Assembly: GCF_010686685.1 (NCBI RefSeq)
Contig: NZ_JAAGWD010000004.1
Coordinates: forward strand, 124,001-188,000
DNA length: 64,000 nt
From: Pontibacter burrus
GTDB lineage: Bacteria; Bacteroidota; Bacteroidia; Cytophagales; Hymenobacteraceae
Direction: 5' to 3'
Each line of letters starts with the position of its first letter. The stretch's first letter is position 1. Positions 29,993 to 40,919 of the stretch are shown piece by piece. Below the pieces are notes generated by a model, which saw nothing but the letters and a program-made list of their open reading frames with translations, was not told the origin of the DNA and did no database searches. A program made the translations under genes and the position numbers.

Positions 29993-32900
29993 ATGCAAGA
30001 CAGAATAAAATACTGGAAAGGAATTGAGGAGTTAGAGAATACTCCGGAGTTCGCAAAGCATGCTCATAATGAGTTTCCAGAATTCCTGCCGGTTGGTGAA
30101 GCCAGTGGAGAGGAGCCTTCTGAAGGTGGTAAGACACGCCGCAGAGATTTTCTGAAGCTCCTTGGCTTTAGTGTTGCTGCTGTATCGCTTGCTTCGTGCG
30201 AGGCACCGGTACGTAAAGCTATCCCTTATCTTAACAAGCCTGTTGATGTGGAACCAGGTGTAGCTAACTGGTATGCCACTACTTATTACCTGAACGGTGA
30301 CTACAACAGCATACTTGTTAAAACCCGTGAAGCACGTCCTATTAAAATTGAGCCAAACCCTACTTCGGCACTTACGCCGCTAGGTACAAGCTCAAGAGCA
30401 CAGGCGTCAGTGCTTAGCGTGTATGACAACAACAGACTTCGTACTCCTTTATTAAAAGGTAAAGAAGCAACCTGGGAGCAGGTTGATAAAGAAATCGCTT
30501 CCCGTTTAGGTTCTGTAAGTGGTAAAGTTGCTATAGTTTCATCTACAGTAATTTCCCCTTCTACAAAGCAGCTGATCAACGAGTTTGGTTCACGTTTCGG
30601 TAATTTCGAACACGTTGTTTACGATGCCAACTCATCTTCAGCCCTGCTTTCAGCTAACAATGGTGTAGTTCCTGGATATGATTTCAGCCAGGCTAATATT
30701 ATTGTTAGTGTTAATGCAGATTTCTTAGGTACCTGGTTAGCGCCGGTTATCTTCGCAAAACAATACATCCAGAACAGAAAGCTTTCTGCTGAGAAGAAAG
30801 ACATGTCGCGCCACTATCAGTTCGAGACTATCATGTCGCTTACTGGTGCTAACGCCGATATTCGTGTTCCGATCAAGCCTTCTGATGAATTTGCAGTTGT
30901 TTCAGCGCTGCACAGTGCTATAGTTGGTGGAGGTTCTGCTGCAAACGTAGCTGGCATCGACGCTAAATCACTGGCTAATGCAGTAAGAGATCTAAAAGCA
31001 AACTCTGGTAAGGCCCTTGTTGTATCGGGTTCGAACGATCCTTCTGTTCAGGCAATGGTTGCTGCTATTAACAATGCACTTGGTGCAAATGGTACAACTA
31101 TAGACACAGCATCTCCATACTTTGTTAAGCAGGGTAATGATGCTCAGATGATCCGCCTGATCAACGAGATGAATAACGGTTCTGTTGGAGCGGTATTCTT
31201 CTACAATGCTAACCCAGCTTACGATCATCCACTTGCTGATAAAGTAGCGGAAGGACTGAAGAAAGTAGGCCTGAAAGTAACATTTGCTGAGCGTCTCGAT
31301 GAAACAGCAGCACTTGCTGACATTGTTGCTCCGGATCATAACTTCCTGGAGTCATGGAACGACTTCGAGCCTAAGAAAGGCTATCTGAGCTTAGCACAGC
31401 CGGTTCTTTCTCCAATCTTCACTACCCGCCAGATGCAGGACAGCCTGCTTACCTGGAGTGGCAATTCTAATAGCTACTATGAGTACCTGCGCAATAACTG
31501 GAGAAAAGTTATTACAGGCGACTTTAATCAGGGCTGGGAGAAGGCTGTACATGATGGTGTACTGCAGAATGGCAGCAGCATGCTTGCTACTTCAAATACA
31601 TTTACAGCAGCAACTATAGGTTCTGCTGGTATTACAAAACCTGCTGCAAGTGGTGCCATTGAGGCGGTACTATATGAAAAAGTAGCTATTGGTAACGGTG
31701 CTGAGGCAAACAACCCATGGCTGCAGGAAATGGCAGATCCTATCTCTAAGGCAACTTGGGGTAACTATGTGGCGATGCCAAGAAGCATGGCTGAGTCTGA
31801 TGCATTCAAGATAACTCAGGGTGATGTAGTGAAAGTAACTTTCGCTAATGGTAAAGCTATTGAGTTACCAGTACTGATCCAGCCAGGCCAGGCACAGGGC
31901 ACAGTAAGTATTGCAATGGGTTACGGACGCGAGCTGGATTCTATGCCGGTTGCGAAAGGAGTGGGCGCGAATGCTTACCCTATTGCTACAGTAGTTAATA
32001 ATGCGATCAGCTACAGCAGCCCTGTAAAAATTGAAAAAACTGGTGCTACTTCTGAAATTGCTCAGATGCAGACACACCACACGATCATGGATCGTCTGGT
32101 TGTTCAGGAGAACACACTGGCTAACTATATCAAAAATCCAAAAGAGGTAACAGAATATATCCGAATTGCTACGCATGACGGACCTGTAAAACCTTCTACT
32201 ATCTCTCTTTGGGATGATTACGAGTACAAGAACCACCACTGGGGTATGGTTATCGACCTTAACTCTTGTATTGGTTGTGGTGCTTGTACCATTAGCTGCC
32301 AGGCAGAGAACAATATTCCGGTTGTAGGTAAAGCTGAGGTTCTGATGCGTCGTGAGATGCACTGGATGCGTATCGACAGATACTATAGCGCAGTGGAGCA
32401 TGAGCCGAAAGACTATGCAACGATGGAAGATCCTGCAGAAAACCCTTCTGTTATTTTCCAACCAATGCTATGCCAGCACTGTAACCACGCACCATGCGAG
32501 ACAGTTTGCCCGGTTGCAGCTACTATGCACAGCTCAGAAGGTATCAACCAGATGGCTTATAACCGTTGCGTAGGTACTCGTTACTGCGCTAACAACTGCC
32601 CTTATAAAGTTCGTCGTTTCAACTGGTTCGCTTACGCTAACAACGATAAGTTTGACTACAACATGAACAACGACCTGGGTAAGTTTGTGCTTAACCCGGA
32701 TGTAACAGTTCGTGGCCGTGGTGTAATGGAGAAATGCTCCTTCTGCGTACAGCGAGTACAGCTTGGTAAGTTAGAAGCGAAGCGTGAGAACAGAAGACCG
32801 AAAGATGGTGAAATTGTAACAGCTTGTGCGCAGTCTTGCCCAACTGAAGCGATTATCTTCGGTGACATGAAAGATCCGGAAAGCCGTATCTCGAAAACAC

Positions 32901-32998
32901 TGGCACGCGAGCAGGGTGAACGTGCTTTCCACGTACTGGAAGAGCTAAACGTACAGCCGAACATTACTTACCTGACTAAAATTAGAAACTTAGCTTAA
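29993..32998 (+). CDS. actB: Alternative complex III subunit ActB, iron-sulfur molybdopterin-oxidoreductase-like protein
   Basis: 1,001 residues. A variant twin-arginine signal ([13 protein letters not shown] near residue 50) sits after an N-terminal lead, as in the 'TAT-variant-translocated' family of Bacteroidota. Residues about 80-700 resemble a molybdopterin oxidoreductase domain; in characterised complexes this part carries no molybdenum. The C-terminal part is a ferredoxin-type domain with four clusters: [37 protein letters not shown], and CSFC/CAQSCP. It passes electrons from quinol at ActC/ActF to ActA. Follows actA and precedes actC by 19 bases. Confidence 0.95.
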   Translation: MQDRIKYWKGIEELENTPEFAKHAHNEFPEFLPVGEASGEEPSEGGKTRRRDFLKLLGFSVAAVSLASCEAPVRKAIPYLNKPVDVEPGVANWYATTYYLNGDYNSILVKTREARPIKIEPNPTSALTPLGTSSRAQASVLSVYDNNRLRTPLLKGKEATWEQVDKEIASRLGSVSGKVAIVSSTVISPSTKQLINEFGSRFGNFEHVVYDANSSSALLSANNGVVPGYDFSQANIIVSVNADFLGTWLAPVIFAKQYIQNRKLSAEKKDMSRHYQFETIMSLTGANADIRVPIKPSDEFAVVSALHSAIVGGGSAANVAGIDAKSLANAVRDLKANSGKALVVSGSNDPSVQAMVAAINNALGANGTTIDTASPYFVKQGNDAQMIRLINEMNNGSVGAVFFYNANPAYDHPLADKVAEGLKKVGLKVTFAERLDETAALADIVAPDHNFLESWNDFEPKKGYLSLAQPVLSPIFTTRQMQDSLLTWSGNSNSYYEYLRNNWRKVITGDFNQGWEKAVHDGVLQNGSSMLATSNTFTAATIGSAGITKPAASGAIEAVLYEKVAIGNGAEANNPWLQEMADPISKATWGNYVAMPRSMAESDAFKITQGDVVKVTFANGKAIELPVLIQPGQAQGTVSIAMGYGRELDSMPVAKGVGANAYPIATVVNNAISYSSPVKIEKTGATSEIAQMQTHHTIMDRLVVQENTLANYIKNPKEVTEYIRIATHDGPVKPSTISLWDDYEYKNHHWGMVIDLNSCIGCGACTISCQAENNIPVVGKAEVLMRREMHWMRIDRYYSAVEHEPKDYATMEDPAENPSVIFQPMLCQHCNHAPCETVCPVAATMHSSEGINQMAYNRCVGTRYCANNCPYKVRRFNWFAYANNDKFDYNMNNDLGKFVLNPDVTVRGRGVMEKCSFCVQRVQLGKLEAKRENRRPKDGEIVTACAQSCPTEAIIFGDMKDPESRISKTLAREQGERAFHVLEELNVQPNITYLTKIRNLA

Positions 32999-33017
32999 AA
33001 ATAAATTCGAGAGAGTT

Positions 33018-34454
33018 ATGCAGCATGTATCTCCGATAAGAGAGCCTCTTGTAACAGGGGGGAAAACATACCACGACATCACTGAAGATGTCTGCAGACA
33101 AGTAGAAGCGAAGCCTAACGTGCGTTGGGCTGCCGCTTTTGCGGTATCCCTGGTAGGCCTCGCTATATTTTTCTACTCAGTTTACCGCACTTTATGGTAC
33201 GGTATAGGCGAGTGGGGACTTAACAAAACTGTAGGTTGGGCTTGGGATATCACCAACTTCGTGTGGTGGGTAGGTATTGGTCACGCCGGTACACTTATTT
33301 CAGCTATCCTACTATTATTCCGTCAGAAGTGGAGAACTTCAATTAACCGTGCAGCAGAAGCGATGACTATCTTCGCTGTAATTTGCGCGGCAATGTTCCC
33401 GGTTCTGCACATGGGCCGTCCGTGGTTAGCATACTGGGTACTTCCATTGCCAAACACATTTGGTTCGCTATGGGTTAACTTTAACTCGCCGCTTCTTTGG
33501 GACGTATTCGCTATTTCAACGTACTTCTCTGTATCATTAGTATTCTGGTACATCGGTCTGATTCCAGACTTCGCTACAATACGTGACAGAGCAACTGGTC
33601 CGATAGCAAAAAGAGCTTATGCACTGTTATCAATGGGCTGGACAGGTTCTGCAAAGGCTTGGTCTCGTTATGAAACCGTTTCCCTGATCCTTGCTGGTCT
33701 TGCAACTCCACTGGTACTTTCTGTACACACGATCGTATCTTTCGACTTTGCAACTTCAGTTATTCCAGGCTGGCACACGACTATCTTCCCTCCATACTTC
33801 GTGGCTGGTGCGATCTTCTCAGGTTTCGCAATGGTACTTACGCTAATGATCATCACGCGTAAGGTGTTCAAACTAGAAGACTATATCACACTTGAGCACG
33901 TGGAGTCAATGAATAAGGTAATTATTCTGACTGGATCTATAGTTGGTATAGCTTATACAACTGAATTCTTTATTGCCTGGTACTCAGGTGTAGAATACGA
34001 ACAATATGCATTCATTAACCGTGCCTTCGGACCTTACTGGTGGGCATACTGGTCAATGATGACATGTAACGTAATTACTCCACAGTTATTCTGGATCAGA
34101 AAGATCAGAAGAAGCTTAACCGCTACTTTCATTATCTCTATCTTCGTAAACATTGGTATGTGGTTCGAGCGTTTCGTAATTATCGTTACGTCGCTTCACA
34201 GAGACTACCTGCCATCTTCATGGGCCATGTTCTCTCCAACAATCATTGACATCGGAGTTTATGTTGGTACAATTGGCTTGTTCTTTACCCTGTTTCTGTT
34301 ATTCGCGAAATTCTTCCCGGTAGTGAACATGGCAGAGGTGAAGCACATTCTGAAATCTTCTTCAGAAGTGAAACACCACCACTCTTCGCATGCAAAATCA
34401 ATGCATGGTACTTCATCTGAGTCTAACACTAATACACATCATAGCAATGAATAA
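33018..34454 (+). CDS. actC: Alternative complex III subunit ActC, NrfD/PsrC-like membrane protein
   Basis: 478 residues with about ten membrane segments, NrfD family. Segments such as [31 protein letters not shown] and [11 protein letters not shown] are typical of ActC. It probably houses a quinol-binding site and anchors ActB. The C-terminus is His/Ser-rich ([13 protein letters not shown]). Its last eight bases overlap the start of actD, indicating translational coupling. Confidence 0.95.
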   Translation: MQHVSPIREPLVTGGKTYHDITEDVCRQVEAKPNVRWAAAFAVSLVGLAIFFYSVYRTLWYGIGEWGLNKTVGWAWDITNFVWWVGIGHAGTLISAILLLFRQKWRTSINRAAEAMTIFAVICAAMFPVLHMGRPWLAYWVLPLPNTFGSLWVNFNSPLLWDVFAISTYFSVSLVFWYIGLIPDFATIRDRATGPIAKRAYALLSMGWTGSAKAWSRYETVSLILAGLATPLVLSVHTIVSFDFATSVIPGWHTTIFPPYFVAGAIFSGFAMVLTLMIITRKVFKLEDYITLEHVESMNKVIILTGSIVGIAYTTEFFIAWYSGVEYEQYAFINRAFGPYWWAYWSMMTCNVITPQLFWIRKIRRSLTATFIISIFVNIGMWFERFVIIVTSLHRDYLPSSWAMFSPTIIDIGVYVGTIGLFFTLFLLFAKFFPVVNMAEVKHILKSSSEVKHHHSSHAKSMHGTSSESNTNTHHSNE

Positions 34455-34971
34455 GAAGTTTGTTTTAGGTATCTACGATGATGAAGATGTGCTTTTAGAA
34501 GCCATCGAAAATGTACGGGCTGCCGGCACGAAGATATATGACGTATTTACGCCATTCCCTGTGCATGGTATGGATGATGTGTTAGGCATTAAGCGTTCCA
34601 GATTACCAATCGTTGCATTTTTCTGCGGATTGTTCGGAACAAGCTTTGCGCTTTGGATGCAGATCTGGATGCTGGGTTTTGACTGGCCTATGATCATAGG
34701 TGGTAAACCACATATTGCAATTCCATCATTTATTCCGGTAACTTTTGAGCTTACAGTATTATGTGCTGCTTTTGGTATGGTAATTACCTTCTTCATTGTG
34801 CAGCGACTGAAGCCATCACTAAAAGTTAATGTATTTGATAAGCGCTCTACAGACGATAAGTTTGTAATGGCAATTGAAGTTAACGAGGGTGTTACAGATG
34901 TAAATGCTCTTAATAACCTGCTTCGCTCAAATGGCGCCATTGAAGTTAACGAGAAGGAGGTAATCAAGTAA
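34447..34971 (+). CDS. actD: Alternative complex III subunit ActD, DUF3341 protein
   Basis: 174 residues from ATG 34447 ([14 protein letters not shown]); the frame is open a little upstream inside actC but that part is not family-like. The DUF3341 layout is a soluble ferredoxin-like start ([31 protein letters not shown]) and two membrane segments (about 60-80 and 98-120). Peripheral structural subunit. It overlaps actC by eight bases and shares one base with actE. Confidence 0.94.
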   Translation: MNKKFVLGIYDDEDVLLEAIENVRAAGTKIYDVFTPFPVHGMDDVLGIKRSRLPIVAFFCGLFGTSFALWMQIWMLGFDWPMIIGGKPHIAIPSFIPVTFELTVLCAAFGMVITFFIVQRLKPSLKVNVFDKRSTDDKFVMAIEVNEGVTDVNALNNLLRSNGAIEVNEKEVIK

Positions 34972-35612
34972 TGAAAAATTTCATGAATATTGGCTTAAAA
35001 GCCTCTGCTGTACTTTTCTCTTCTGCGGTGCTTTTTGCCTGCAGCAACGAGCAAGACCCAGGTCTGGAGTATGCACCAGACATGTATCACTCAGTTCCGC
35101 TTGACCCTTATTCTCAAATAAAAGATAATAAGTACAATCCAGGTGGTTTGAACATGCGCCAGCCTGCTCCGGGTACGGTTGCACGTGGTAAGCAAGGGTA
35201 TAACTTATACCTTTCTGAAGACAATGCTGAAGCTGCAGGTGTTGAACTGAAAAACCCACTTGAAAGAACAAGCGCCAATCTGGGTGAGGGTAAAGTACTT
35301 TATACACGCTATTGCTCACCATGCCATGGCGAACAAGGCGATGGACAAGGATTGGTTGGCCAGAAATTTAAAGGTATTCCAGCTTACAATGCTGGTAGGG
35401 TAGCAGAACTTCCAGCTGGTCATATTTACCATGTTATTACAAACGGACGTGGACGTATGATGCCACATGGCTCACAGGTTGATCCTACAGAGCGCTGGAA
35501 AATTGTAATGTATGTGCAGCAGCTACAGAAAGGTGAGACAAGCACCACTGTTCAGGATGAAGCTGCGGGAGATACAACTGGTACAGCACAAACAGCAACT
35601 CCTAATAACTAA
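34971..35612 (+). CDS. actE: Alternative complex III subunit ActE, monoheme cytochrome c lipoprotein
   Basis: 213 residues. A lipoprotein signal ends at the lipobox Leu-Phe-Ala-Cys (Cys24). A single heme site CSPCH is near residue 114, and GRGRMMPHGSQV provides the likely Met ligand. A Thr/Ala-rich tail follows. In known complexes ActE is a lipid-anchored monoheme cytochrome beside ActA. Start codon overlaps the actD stop (TAATG); an AAGGAGG lies 11 bases upstream, unusual for this phylum and possibly incidental. Confidence 0.94.
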   Translation: MKNFMNIGLKASAVLFSSAVLFACSNEQDPGLEYAPDMYHSVPLDPYSQIKDNKYNPGGLNMRQPAPGTVARGKQGYNLYLSEDNAEAAGVELKNPLERTSANLGEGKVLYTRYCSPCHGEQGDGQGLVGQKFKGIPAYNAGRVAELPAGHIYHVITNGRGRMMPHGSQVDPTERWKIVMYVQQLQKGETSTTVQDEAAGDTTGTAQTATPNN

Positions 35613-35637
35613 GACGAAGCATTAATTATTAAGAATA

Positions 35638-36897
35638 ATGACAGAAGAAAGACTCATTATACCACGAAAGACTAATAATAAGTTTTTCATGATGATAGCT
35701 ATAGGTGTTGTACTGGTTATTGCAGGCATCATTTTTATGGCTACAGGTGGTGGAGCGGATCATGGAGCAGGACATGGCGATGCGGCAGCAGTGGCTCACG
35801 AGCCGGCAAGCTGGTTTAAGCGCCTGTTAGTAAACCTATGGTTGAATAATGTTTATTTTACCGGTATTGCATTACTGGGTGTATTCTTTGTGGCAGTGCA
35901 GTATGTAGCCTATGCTGGCTGGTCAGTACTGATCAAAAGAATTCCTGAAGCTATGGGTTATTTCCTGCCGATAGGTGGCGCCCTGATGCTTGTGCTTTTC
36001 CTTGTTGGTGGCCACGACATCTTCCACTGGACGCACGATTATCTTTATGATATAAACGACGAACGTTACGATCCAATTATCTCTGGTAAGGCAAGTTACC
36101 TGAACTTTGGGTTCTTCCTGATCAGGATGATCATATTCTTTGTGGTATGGATACTGTTCTTTAACTGGCTTAGAAGAAACTCTATCAACGAAGATTTAAA
36201 TGGTGGCACAAGCTACTATCACAAGAGCATCAGAATTTCAGCTATGTTCCTTGTTTTCTTCGGTGTATCTTCTTCAATGGCTGCCTGGGACTGGGTACTA
36301 TCAATTGATACGCACTGGTACTCCACTATGTTTGGCTGGTACGTATTTGCTAGTTGGTTCGTAGCTGCGCTTGCTGCAATCACGCTGACAGTTATTTTCC
36401 TGAAGCAGAACGGATACCTGAAAATGGTAAATGCTAACCACCTGCACGACCTTGGCAAATTTGTATTCGCTTTCTCTATTTTCTGGACTTATATCTGGTT
36501 CTCACAGTTCGTACTGATCTGGTACGCAAACATTCCTGAAGAATCACTATACTTCCTGGCACGCCTAGATAGCACTTACAAATGGGTATTCTTTGTAAAC
36601 CTACTGGTAAACTTTGTGTTCCCATTCCTTGTTCTGATGACAAGAGATGCAAAACGCCAGATGATCATGCTGAAGATAGTAACTATAGCTATTCTACTTG
36701 GCCACTGGCTAGACTTCTATCTAATGATGATGCCAGGTACAATGCGTGGAGATGCCGGGATCGGATTTATTGAGATTGGAACAACACTTATATTCTTGGG
36801 AGTGTTCTTGTTAACATTTACAAAAGGACTTGCAAAAGCGTCTCTTGTACCGGTTAACCACCCATTCCTGGAAGAAAGTATACACCATCACGTTTAA
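35638..36897 (+). CDS. actF: Alternative complex III subunit ActF, quinol:cytochrome c oxidoreductase membrane subunit
   Basis: 419 residues with about ten membrane segments, NrfD-like and distantly related to ActC. Diagnostic segments are SSSMAAWDWVLSIDTHWYSTMFGWYVFASWFV and FWTYIWFSQFVLIWYANIPEE. A His-rich loop (GADHGAGHGDAAAVAHE) follows the first span. It closes the act set and precedes coxB by 24 bases, so complex III and the oxidase are co-transcribed, consistent with the supercomplex known in Flavobacterium. Confidence 0.94.
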   Translation: MTEERLIIPRKTNNKFFMMIAIGVVLVIAGIIFMATGGGADHGAGHGDAAAVAHEPASWFKRLLVNLWLNNVYFTGIALLGVFFVAVQYVAYAGWSVLIKRIPEAMGYFLPIGGALMLVLFLVGGHDIFHWTHDYLYDINDERYDPIISGKASYLNFGFFLIRMIIFFVVWILFFNWLRRNSINEDLNGGTSYYHKSIRISAMFLVFFGVSSSMAAWDWVLSIDTHWYSTMFGWYVFASWFVAALAAITLTVIFLKQNGYLKMVNANHLHDLGKFVFAFSIFWTYIWFSQFVLIWYANIPEESLYFLARLDSTYKWVFFVNLLVNFVFPFLVLMTRDAKRQMIMLKIVTIAILLGHWLDFYLMMMPGTMRGDAGIGFIEIGTTLIFLGVFLLTFTKGLAKASLVPVNHPFLEESIHHHV

Positions 36898-36921
36898 AGA
36901 TATTACTAAAGACAAAATATA

Positions 36922-37971
36922 ATGATTACGATCGCTATTGGTATATCCATACTTCTGCTTTTAGTAGTTCTTTTCCAACTTTTCAGGATAGGAACGCTGG
37001 CATCTATCTTCAGAGGTTCATCTCAGAAAGCAGTAGGTACCACTAAAACAAGTAACAAAGTAAACAGTACCTTATTACTGTTGTTCCTTCTGATAGGCGG
37101 TGCCGCATTTGCCTGGTCATTTGTATCTGCCTGGGATGATATGAACCAGCCGCTTGCTTCTGTTCACGGTGAGTGGACAGATGACCTGTTCTGGACAACT
37201 ATGATTGTGATAGGTATTGTATTTGTTATTACACAGATACTATTGTTCTGGTACTCTTACAAATACCAGCATGAAGATAATAAGCGCGCTTATTATTACC
37301 CACACAACAACAAGCTTGAAATTGTTTGGACAATGATTCCTGCTGTTGTAATGGCCTTGCTTGTATTTGCTGGCTGGCAGACATGGACTAAAATTACTAG
37401 TGCTGCTCCTGCTGATGCAGTTGTAGTAGAAGTAATGGGTAAGCAATTTAACTGGATGGTTAGATACCCTGGCCCGGATGGGAAACTAGGAGTAACTAAA
37501 ACTTCTCTGATTGATGCGACAAATGAGTTTGGTATTGATTTCTCAGATCCAAACTCTCATGATGATATCGTAAACCCACTGGAGATACATGTACCAAAAG
37601 GTCGCCCTGTTTTATTTAAGATCCGTTCCCGTGATGTGATCCACAGCGTGTTCCTGCCACATTTCCGTCAGAAGATGGATGCTGTGCCTGGTATGCCAAC
37701 AAAATTCTGGTTCGTACCTACAAAAACTACGTATGAAATGCAGAGTGAGACTGGCAATCCAGAATTTAAATATGAATTAGCTTGTACCGAAATCTGCGGT
37801 CGTGGTCACTTTGCTATGCGTTATGTAGTAGTGGTTGACGAGCCGGAAGATTATGAGGCGTGGTTGGAGAAGCAACAGGCTTTTGCAACTCAGAATCCTG
37901 ATTATGTAGCAAAGTTCCAAGCAGCTGCTCAGCAGCCGGTAACTGAGAATGCAGCTGTTGCAGCAGAGTAG
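36922..37971 (+). CDS. coxB: Cytochrome c oxidase subunit II
   Basis: 349 residues. Two main membrane segments (about 95-120 and 138-158), plus a hydrophobic N-terminus, then a cupredoxin domain with the CuA site: His in DVIHSVFLPHFR, and C-x-E-x-C-G-x-x-H-x-x-M in CTEICGRGHFAM. No CxxCH follows, so the subunit itself is not a caa3-type heme fusion; electrons must come from the ActA/ActE hemes or a soluble cytochrome. Alanine/Gln-rich C-terminus. Confidence 0.96.
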   Translation: MITIAIGISILLLLVVLFQLFRIGTLASIFRGSSQKAVGTTKTSNKVNSTLLLLFLLIGGAAFAWSFVSAWDDMNQPLASVHGEWTDDLFWTTMIVIGIVFVITQILLFWYSYKYQHEDNKRAYYYPHNNKLEIVWTMIPAVVMALLVFAGWQTWTKITSAAPADAVVVEVMGKQFNWMVRYPGPDGKLGVTKTSLIDATNEFGIDFSDPNSHDDIVNPLEIHVPKGRPVLFKIRSRDVIHSVFLPHFRQKMDAVPGMPTKFWFVPTKTTYEMQSETGNPEFKYELACTEICGRGHFAMRYVVVVDEPEDYEAWLEKQQAFATQNPDYVAKFQAAAQQPVTENAAVAAE

Positions 37972-38006
37972 AGTAAAAGAATTATAGCATTTTAAATACT
38001 AAGAAA

Positions 38007-39836
38007 ATGTCTAGTACAGATATCGCTATTCATCAAACGGATATGCATCATGGCCATGATGAGCATGAGCATCATCACGAACAAAATTTTATTGAGAAGT
38101 ACATTTTTAGCCAGGATCACAAAGTAATTGCCAAACAGTATCTGTTTGCAGGTATTATCTGGGCTTTTATTGGCGGCTTCTTATCTATCCTGTTCCGACT
38201 ACAGTTAGGATGGCCAGAGGCAACCTTCACTTTTCTGGAGCCAATTCTTGGTAAGTGGGTGCTAAATGGTAAACTGGATCCGGAATTTTACCTTGCGTTA
38301 GTTACAATGCACGGTACGATCATGGTATTCTTCGTACTGACTGCAGGTCTATCTGGTACATTCAGTAACTTCCTAATTCCTTTACAAATTGGTGCCAGGG
38401 ATATGGCATCTGGTTTCATGAACATGCTTTCATTCTGGATTTTCTTCATTGCCAGCGTGCTCATGTTTATTTCCCTGTTCATTGAGACAGGCCCTGCGGC
38501 TGGTGGCTGGACAGTTTATCCCCCTTTGAGTGCTTTACCACAAGCAATTCAGGGCTCTGCTGCAGGTATGACGCTTTGGCTGATCAGTATGGCATTGTTT
38601 ATTGTGTCACAGCTACTTGGTGGTGTTAACTATATCACGACAGTAATCAACCTGAGAACAAGAGGTATGTCTATGACGAAACTTCCTCTTACAATCTGGT
38701 CATTTACATTAACTGCTGTACTGGGGCTGCTTGCTTTCCCGGTTCTGTTATCAGCTGCGCTTCTATTAATATTCGACCGTAGCTTTGGTACAAGCTTCTT
38801 CCTTTCAGATATCTATATAGCTGGAGAAGCTCTTTCAAACACAGGGGGTAGCGCTATCCTGTTCCAGCACTTATTCTGGTTCCTGGGTCACCCTGAGGTT
38901 TACATCGTTATTCTTCCAGCCTTCGGTCTTGTATCTGAAGTTATCGCTACGAACGCACGTAAGCCTATATTCGGTTACAGAGCGATGATTGGCTCTATGT
39001 TAGGTATCGCAGTACTATCCTTCGTAGTTTGGGCTCACCACATGTTCGTAACAGGTATGAACCCGTTCCTAGGTTCGGTGTTTATGTTCCTGACGCTTAT
39101 TATTGCGGTACCATCAGCGGTAAAAGTGTTTAACTGGATCGCTACACTATGGAGAGGTAACATCCGATTCACAGTAGCTATGCTGTTTGCCATTGGTTTC
39201 GTGTCGTTGTTTATCTCTGGTGGTCTTACTGGTATCATCCTTGGTAACTCTGCACTGGATATTCAGCTGCACGACACATACTTTGTAGTAGCACACTTTC
39301 ACCTTGTAATGGGTGCTGCAGCTTTCTTCGGTATGTTCTGCGGTGTTTACCACTGGTTCCCTAAAATGTTTGGCCGTATGATGGATGAGAAACTTGGTTT
39401 CGTTCATTTCTGGTTAACATTTATCGCGGTTTACCTGGTGTTTATGCCAATGCACTATGTTGGTATCGCCGGTTTCCCAAGAAGATACTATAACTGGACC
39501 GGTTTCGAAGCTTTCAACATCTTCACTGATCTTAACACTTTCATCAGTATTGCTGCTATACTTGGTTTCCTTGCACAGTTCATATTCCTGTTCAACTTCA
39601 TCTATAGCATCTTTAAAGGTCGCAGAGCAACAGAAAATCCATGGCACTCAAACACACTGGAGTGGACTACACCAATTAATCCAGGTCATGGTAACTGGCC
39701 AGGTGAGATTCCAGCGGTTTACAGATGGCCTTACGATTATAGCAAACCAGGTGCTGAAGAAGACTTTATCCCTCAGCATATTCCATTCTCCCAGACGCAG
39801 TCATCTAACCTGCCACAGGAGCGTGTTTTAGAATAG
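38007..39836 (+). CDS. coxA: Cytochrome c oxidase subunit I
   Basis: 609 residues with 12 membrane segments. The heme-copper catalytic residues are visible: the low-spin heme His in TMHGTIMVFF, the CuB His and cross-linked Tyr in GHPEVYIVILP, the His pair in WAHHMFVTG, and the heme a3 and a ligands in HDTYFVVAHFHLVMG. The YIVILPAFG segment is an A-family trait. His-rich cytoplasmic N-terminus (HHGHDEHEHHHE). Reduces oxygen to water and pumps protons. 35 bases after coxB. Confidence 0.97.
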   Translation: MSSTDIAIHQTDMHHGHDEHEHHHEQNFIEKYIFSQDHKVIAKQYLFAGIIWAFIGGFLSILFRLQLGWPEATFTFLEPILGKWVLNGKLDPEFYLALVTMHGTIMVFFVLTAGLSGTFSNFLIPLQIGARDMASGFMNMLSFWIFFIASVLMFISLFIETGPAAGGWTVYPPLSALPQAIQGSAAGMTLWLISMALFIVSQLLGGVNYITTVINLRTRGMSMTKLPLTIWSFTLTAVLGLLAFPVLLSAALLLIFDRSFGTSFFLSDIYIAGEALSNTGGSAILFQHLFWFLGHPEVYIVILPAFGLVSEVIATNARKPIFGYRAMIGSMLGIAVLSFVVWAHHMFVTGMNPFLGSVFMFLTLIIAVPSAVKVFNWIATLWRGNIRFTVAMLFAIGFVSLFISGGLTGIILGNSALDIQLHDTYFVVAHFHLVMGAAAFFGMFCGVYHWFPKMFGRMMDEKLGFVHFWLTFIAVYLVFMPMHYVGIAGFPRRYYNWTGFEAFNIFTDLNTFISIAAILGFLAQFIFLFNFIYSIFKGRRATENPWHSNTLEWTTPINPGHGNWPGEIPAVYRWPYDYSKPGAEEDFIPQHIPFSQTQSSNLPQERVLE

Positions 39837-39843
39837 TATTATC

Positions 39844-40917
39844 ATGGTTAACAAATCTTCTAAAATTTTAAAATTTAGAAGAATAGGGGTAATTACAGTT
39901 CTTGCTGTTTACTTTCTAATCTTAGTTGGAGGAATCGTAAGAAGTACGGGTTCAGGAATGGGATGTCCTGACTGGCCTAAGTGCTTCGGAAGTTGGGTTC
40001 CTCCAACTAACGTTAACCAATTACCTGAAGACTATCTGGAGGTTTATAAAGAGCAGCGTATTGTCAAGAACCAGCGATTGGCAGGGTATCTTGAGAAAGC
40101 TGGCTTTGACAAAGTTGCTGCGTATATTTTCTCGCATCCAAGTCAGTATACCGAAACTGAGTTTAATGCCACAAAGACCTGGATCGAGTATCTGAACAGG
40201 TTGGTAGGTGCTGCAATCGGTATCCTGATCTTTTTGACAGTCTTGTATGCTGTTCCATTTCTTAAATCAGATCCACCTGTTTTTTACTTAGCATTAATAA
40301 GCTTCATACTTGTTGGTATAGAGGGTTGGTTAGGCTCCATTGTTGTTTCAACAAACCTGTTGCCAATCACTATTACCATTCATATGGCGCTTGCGCTTAT
40401 ATTAGTCGCATTGTTGCAATTTACAGTAGTCAGGGTAGCAGAACGCGACAGCCCGGCGACTTTGCCAGTAAGCAACAAACTGAAATGGATCATCTGGATC
40501 GTATTGGTAGCAACATTTGGTCAGATTATTCTGGGTACACAGATCAGAGAGGAAATTGATCTTATAGCATTCACACTTGGAGATGCGCAAAGAGATAAAT
40601 GGATTGAGAATCTTGGAACTGATTTTTATATACATCGCTCTTTTTCGATAGCACTTGCAGCGATGCATATTTACATGGCTTATTTATTATATAAGCTGAA
40701 AGATGTTAGAATCAGACGCTGGACGAACATAATGCTGGCAATATTGGTTGCTGAAATAGCTTTTGGAATAATTCTGAGCTATTTTGCAATGCCTCCGGTA
40801 ATGCAGCCGTTGCACCTGTTGTTTGCAACGTTGTTGTTTGGAGCGCAGTTTATGATTTTAATTATTTATCATTACGCCACTAAACAGGCGTATAAAAAGA
40901 CGGTAGCAATAGTATAG
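39844..40917 (+). CDS. ctaA: Heme A synthase (COX15/CtaA family)
   Basis: 357 residues, about eight membrane segments. RSTGSGMGCPDWPKC is the Cys-pair loop typical of CtaA, followed by the NRLVGAAIGI segment, HMALALILVALLQ and the HRSFSIALAAMH helix with heme-ligating histidines. Converts heme O to heme A for CoxA. Begins seven bases after coxA and its TAG stop lies two bases before the ctaB ATG. Confidence 0.94.
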   Translation: MVNKSSKILKFRRIGVITVLAVYFLILVGGIVRSTGSGMGCPDWPKCFGSWVPPTNVNQLPEDYLEVYKEQRIVKNQRLAGYLEKAGFDKVAAYIFSHPSQYTETEFNATKTWIEYLNRLVGAAIGILIFLTVLYAVPFLKSDPPVFYLALISFILVGIEGWLGSIVVSTNLLPITITIHMALALILVALLQFTVVRVAERDSPATLPVSNKLKWIIWIVLVATFGQIILGTQIREEIDLIAFTLGDAQRDKWIENLGTDFYIHRSFSIALAAMHIYMAYLLYKLKDVRIRRWTNIMLAILVAEIAFGIILSYFAMPPVMQPLHLLFATLLFGAQFMILIIYHYATKQAYKKTVAIV

Positions 40918-40919
40918 TG

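Noticed and set aside
31865..32461. Minus-strand frame of 198 codons inside actB
   Set aside because: Antisense shadow of the iron-sulfur region of actB; composition is Cys/His/Ser-rich without domain features.
34473..34967. Minus-strand frame of 164 codons inside actD
   Set aside because: Exactly antisense to the DUF3341 gene, with no signal of its own.
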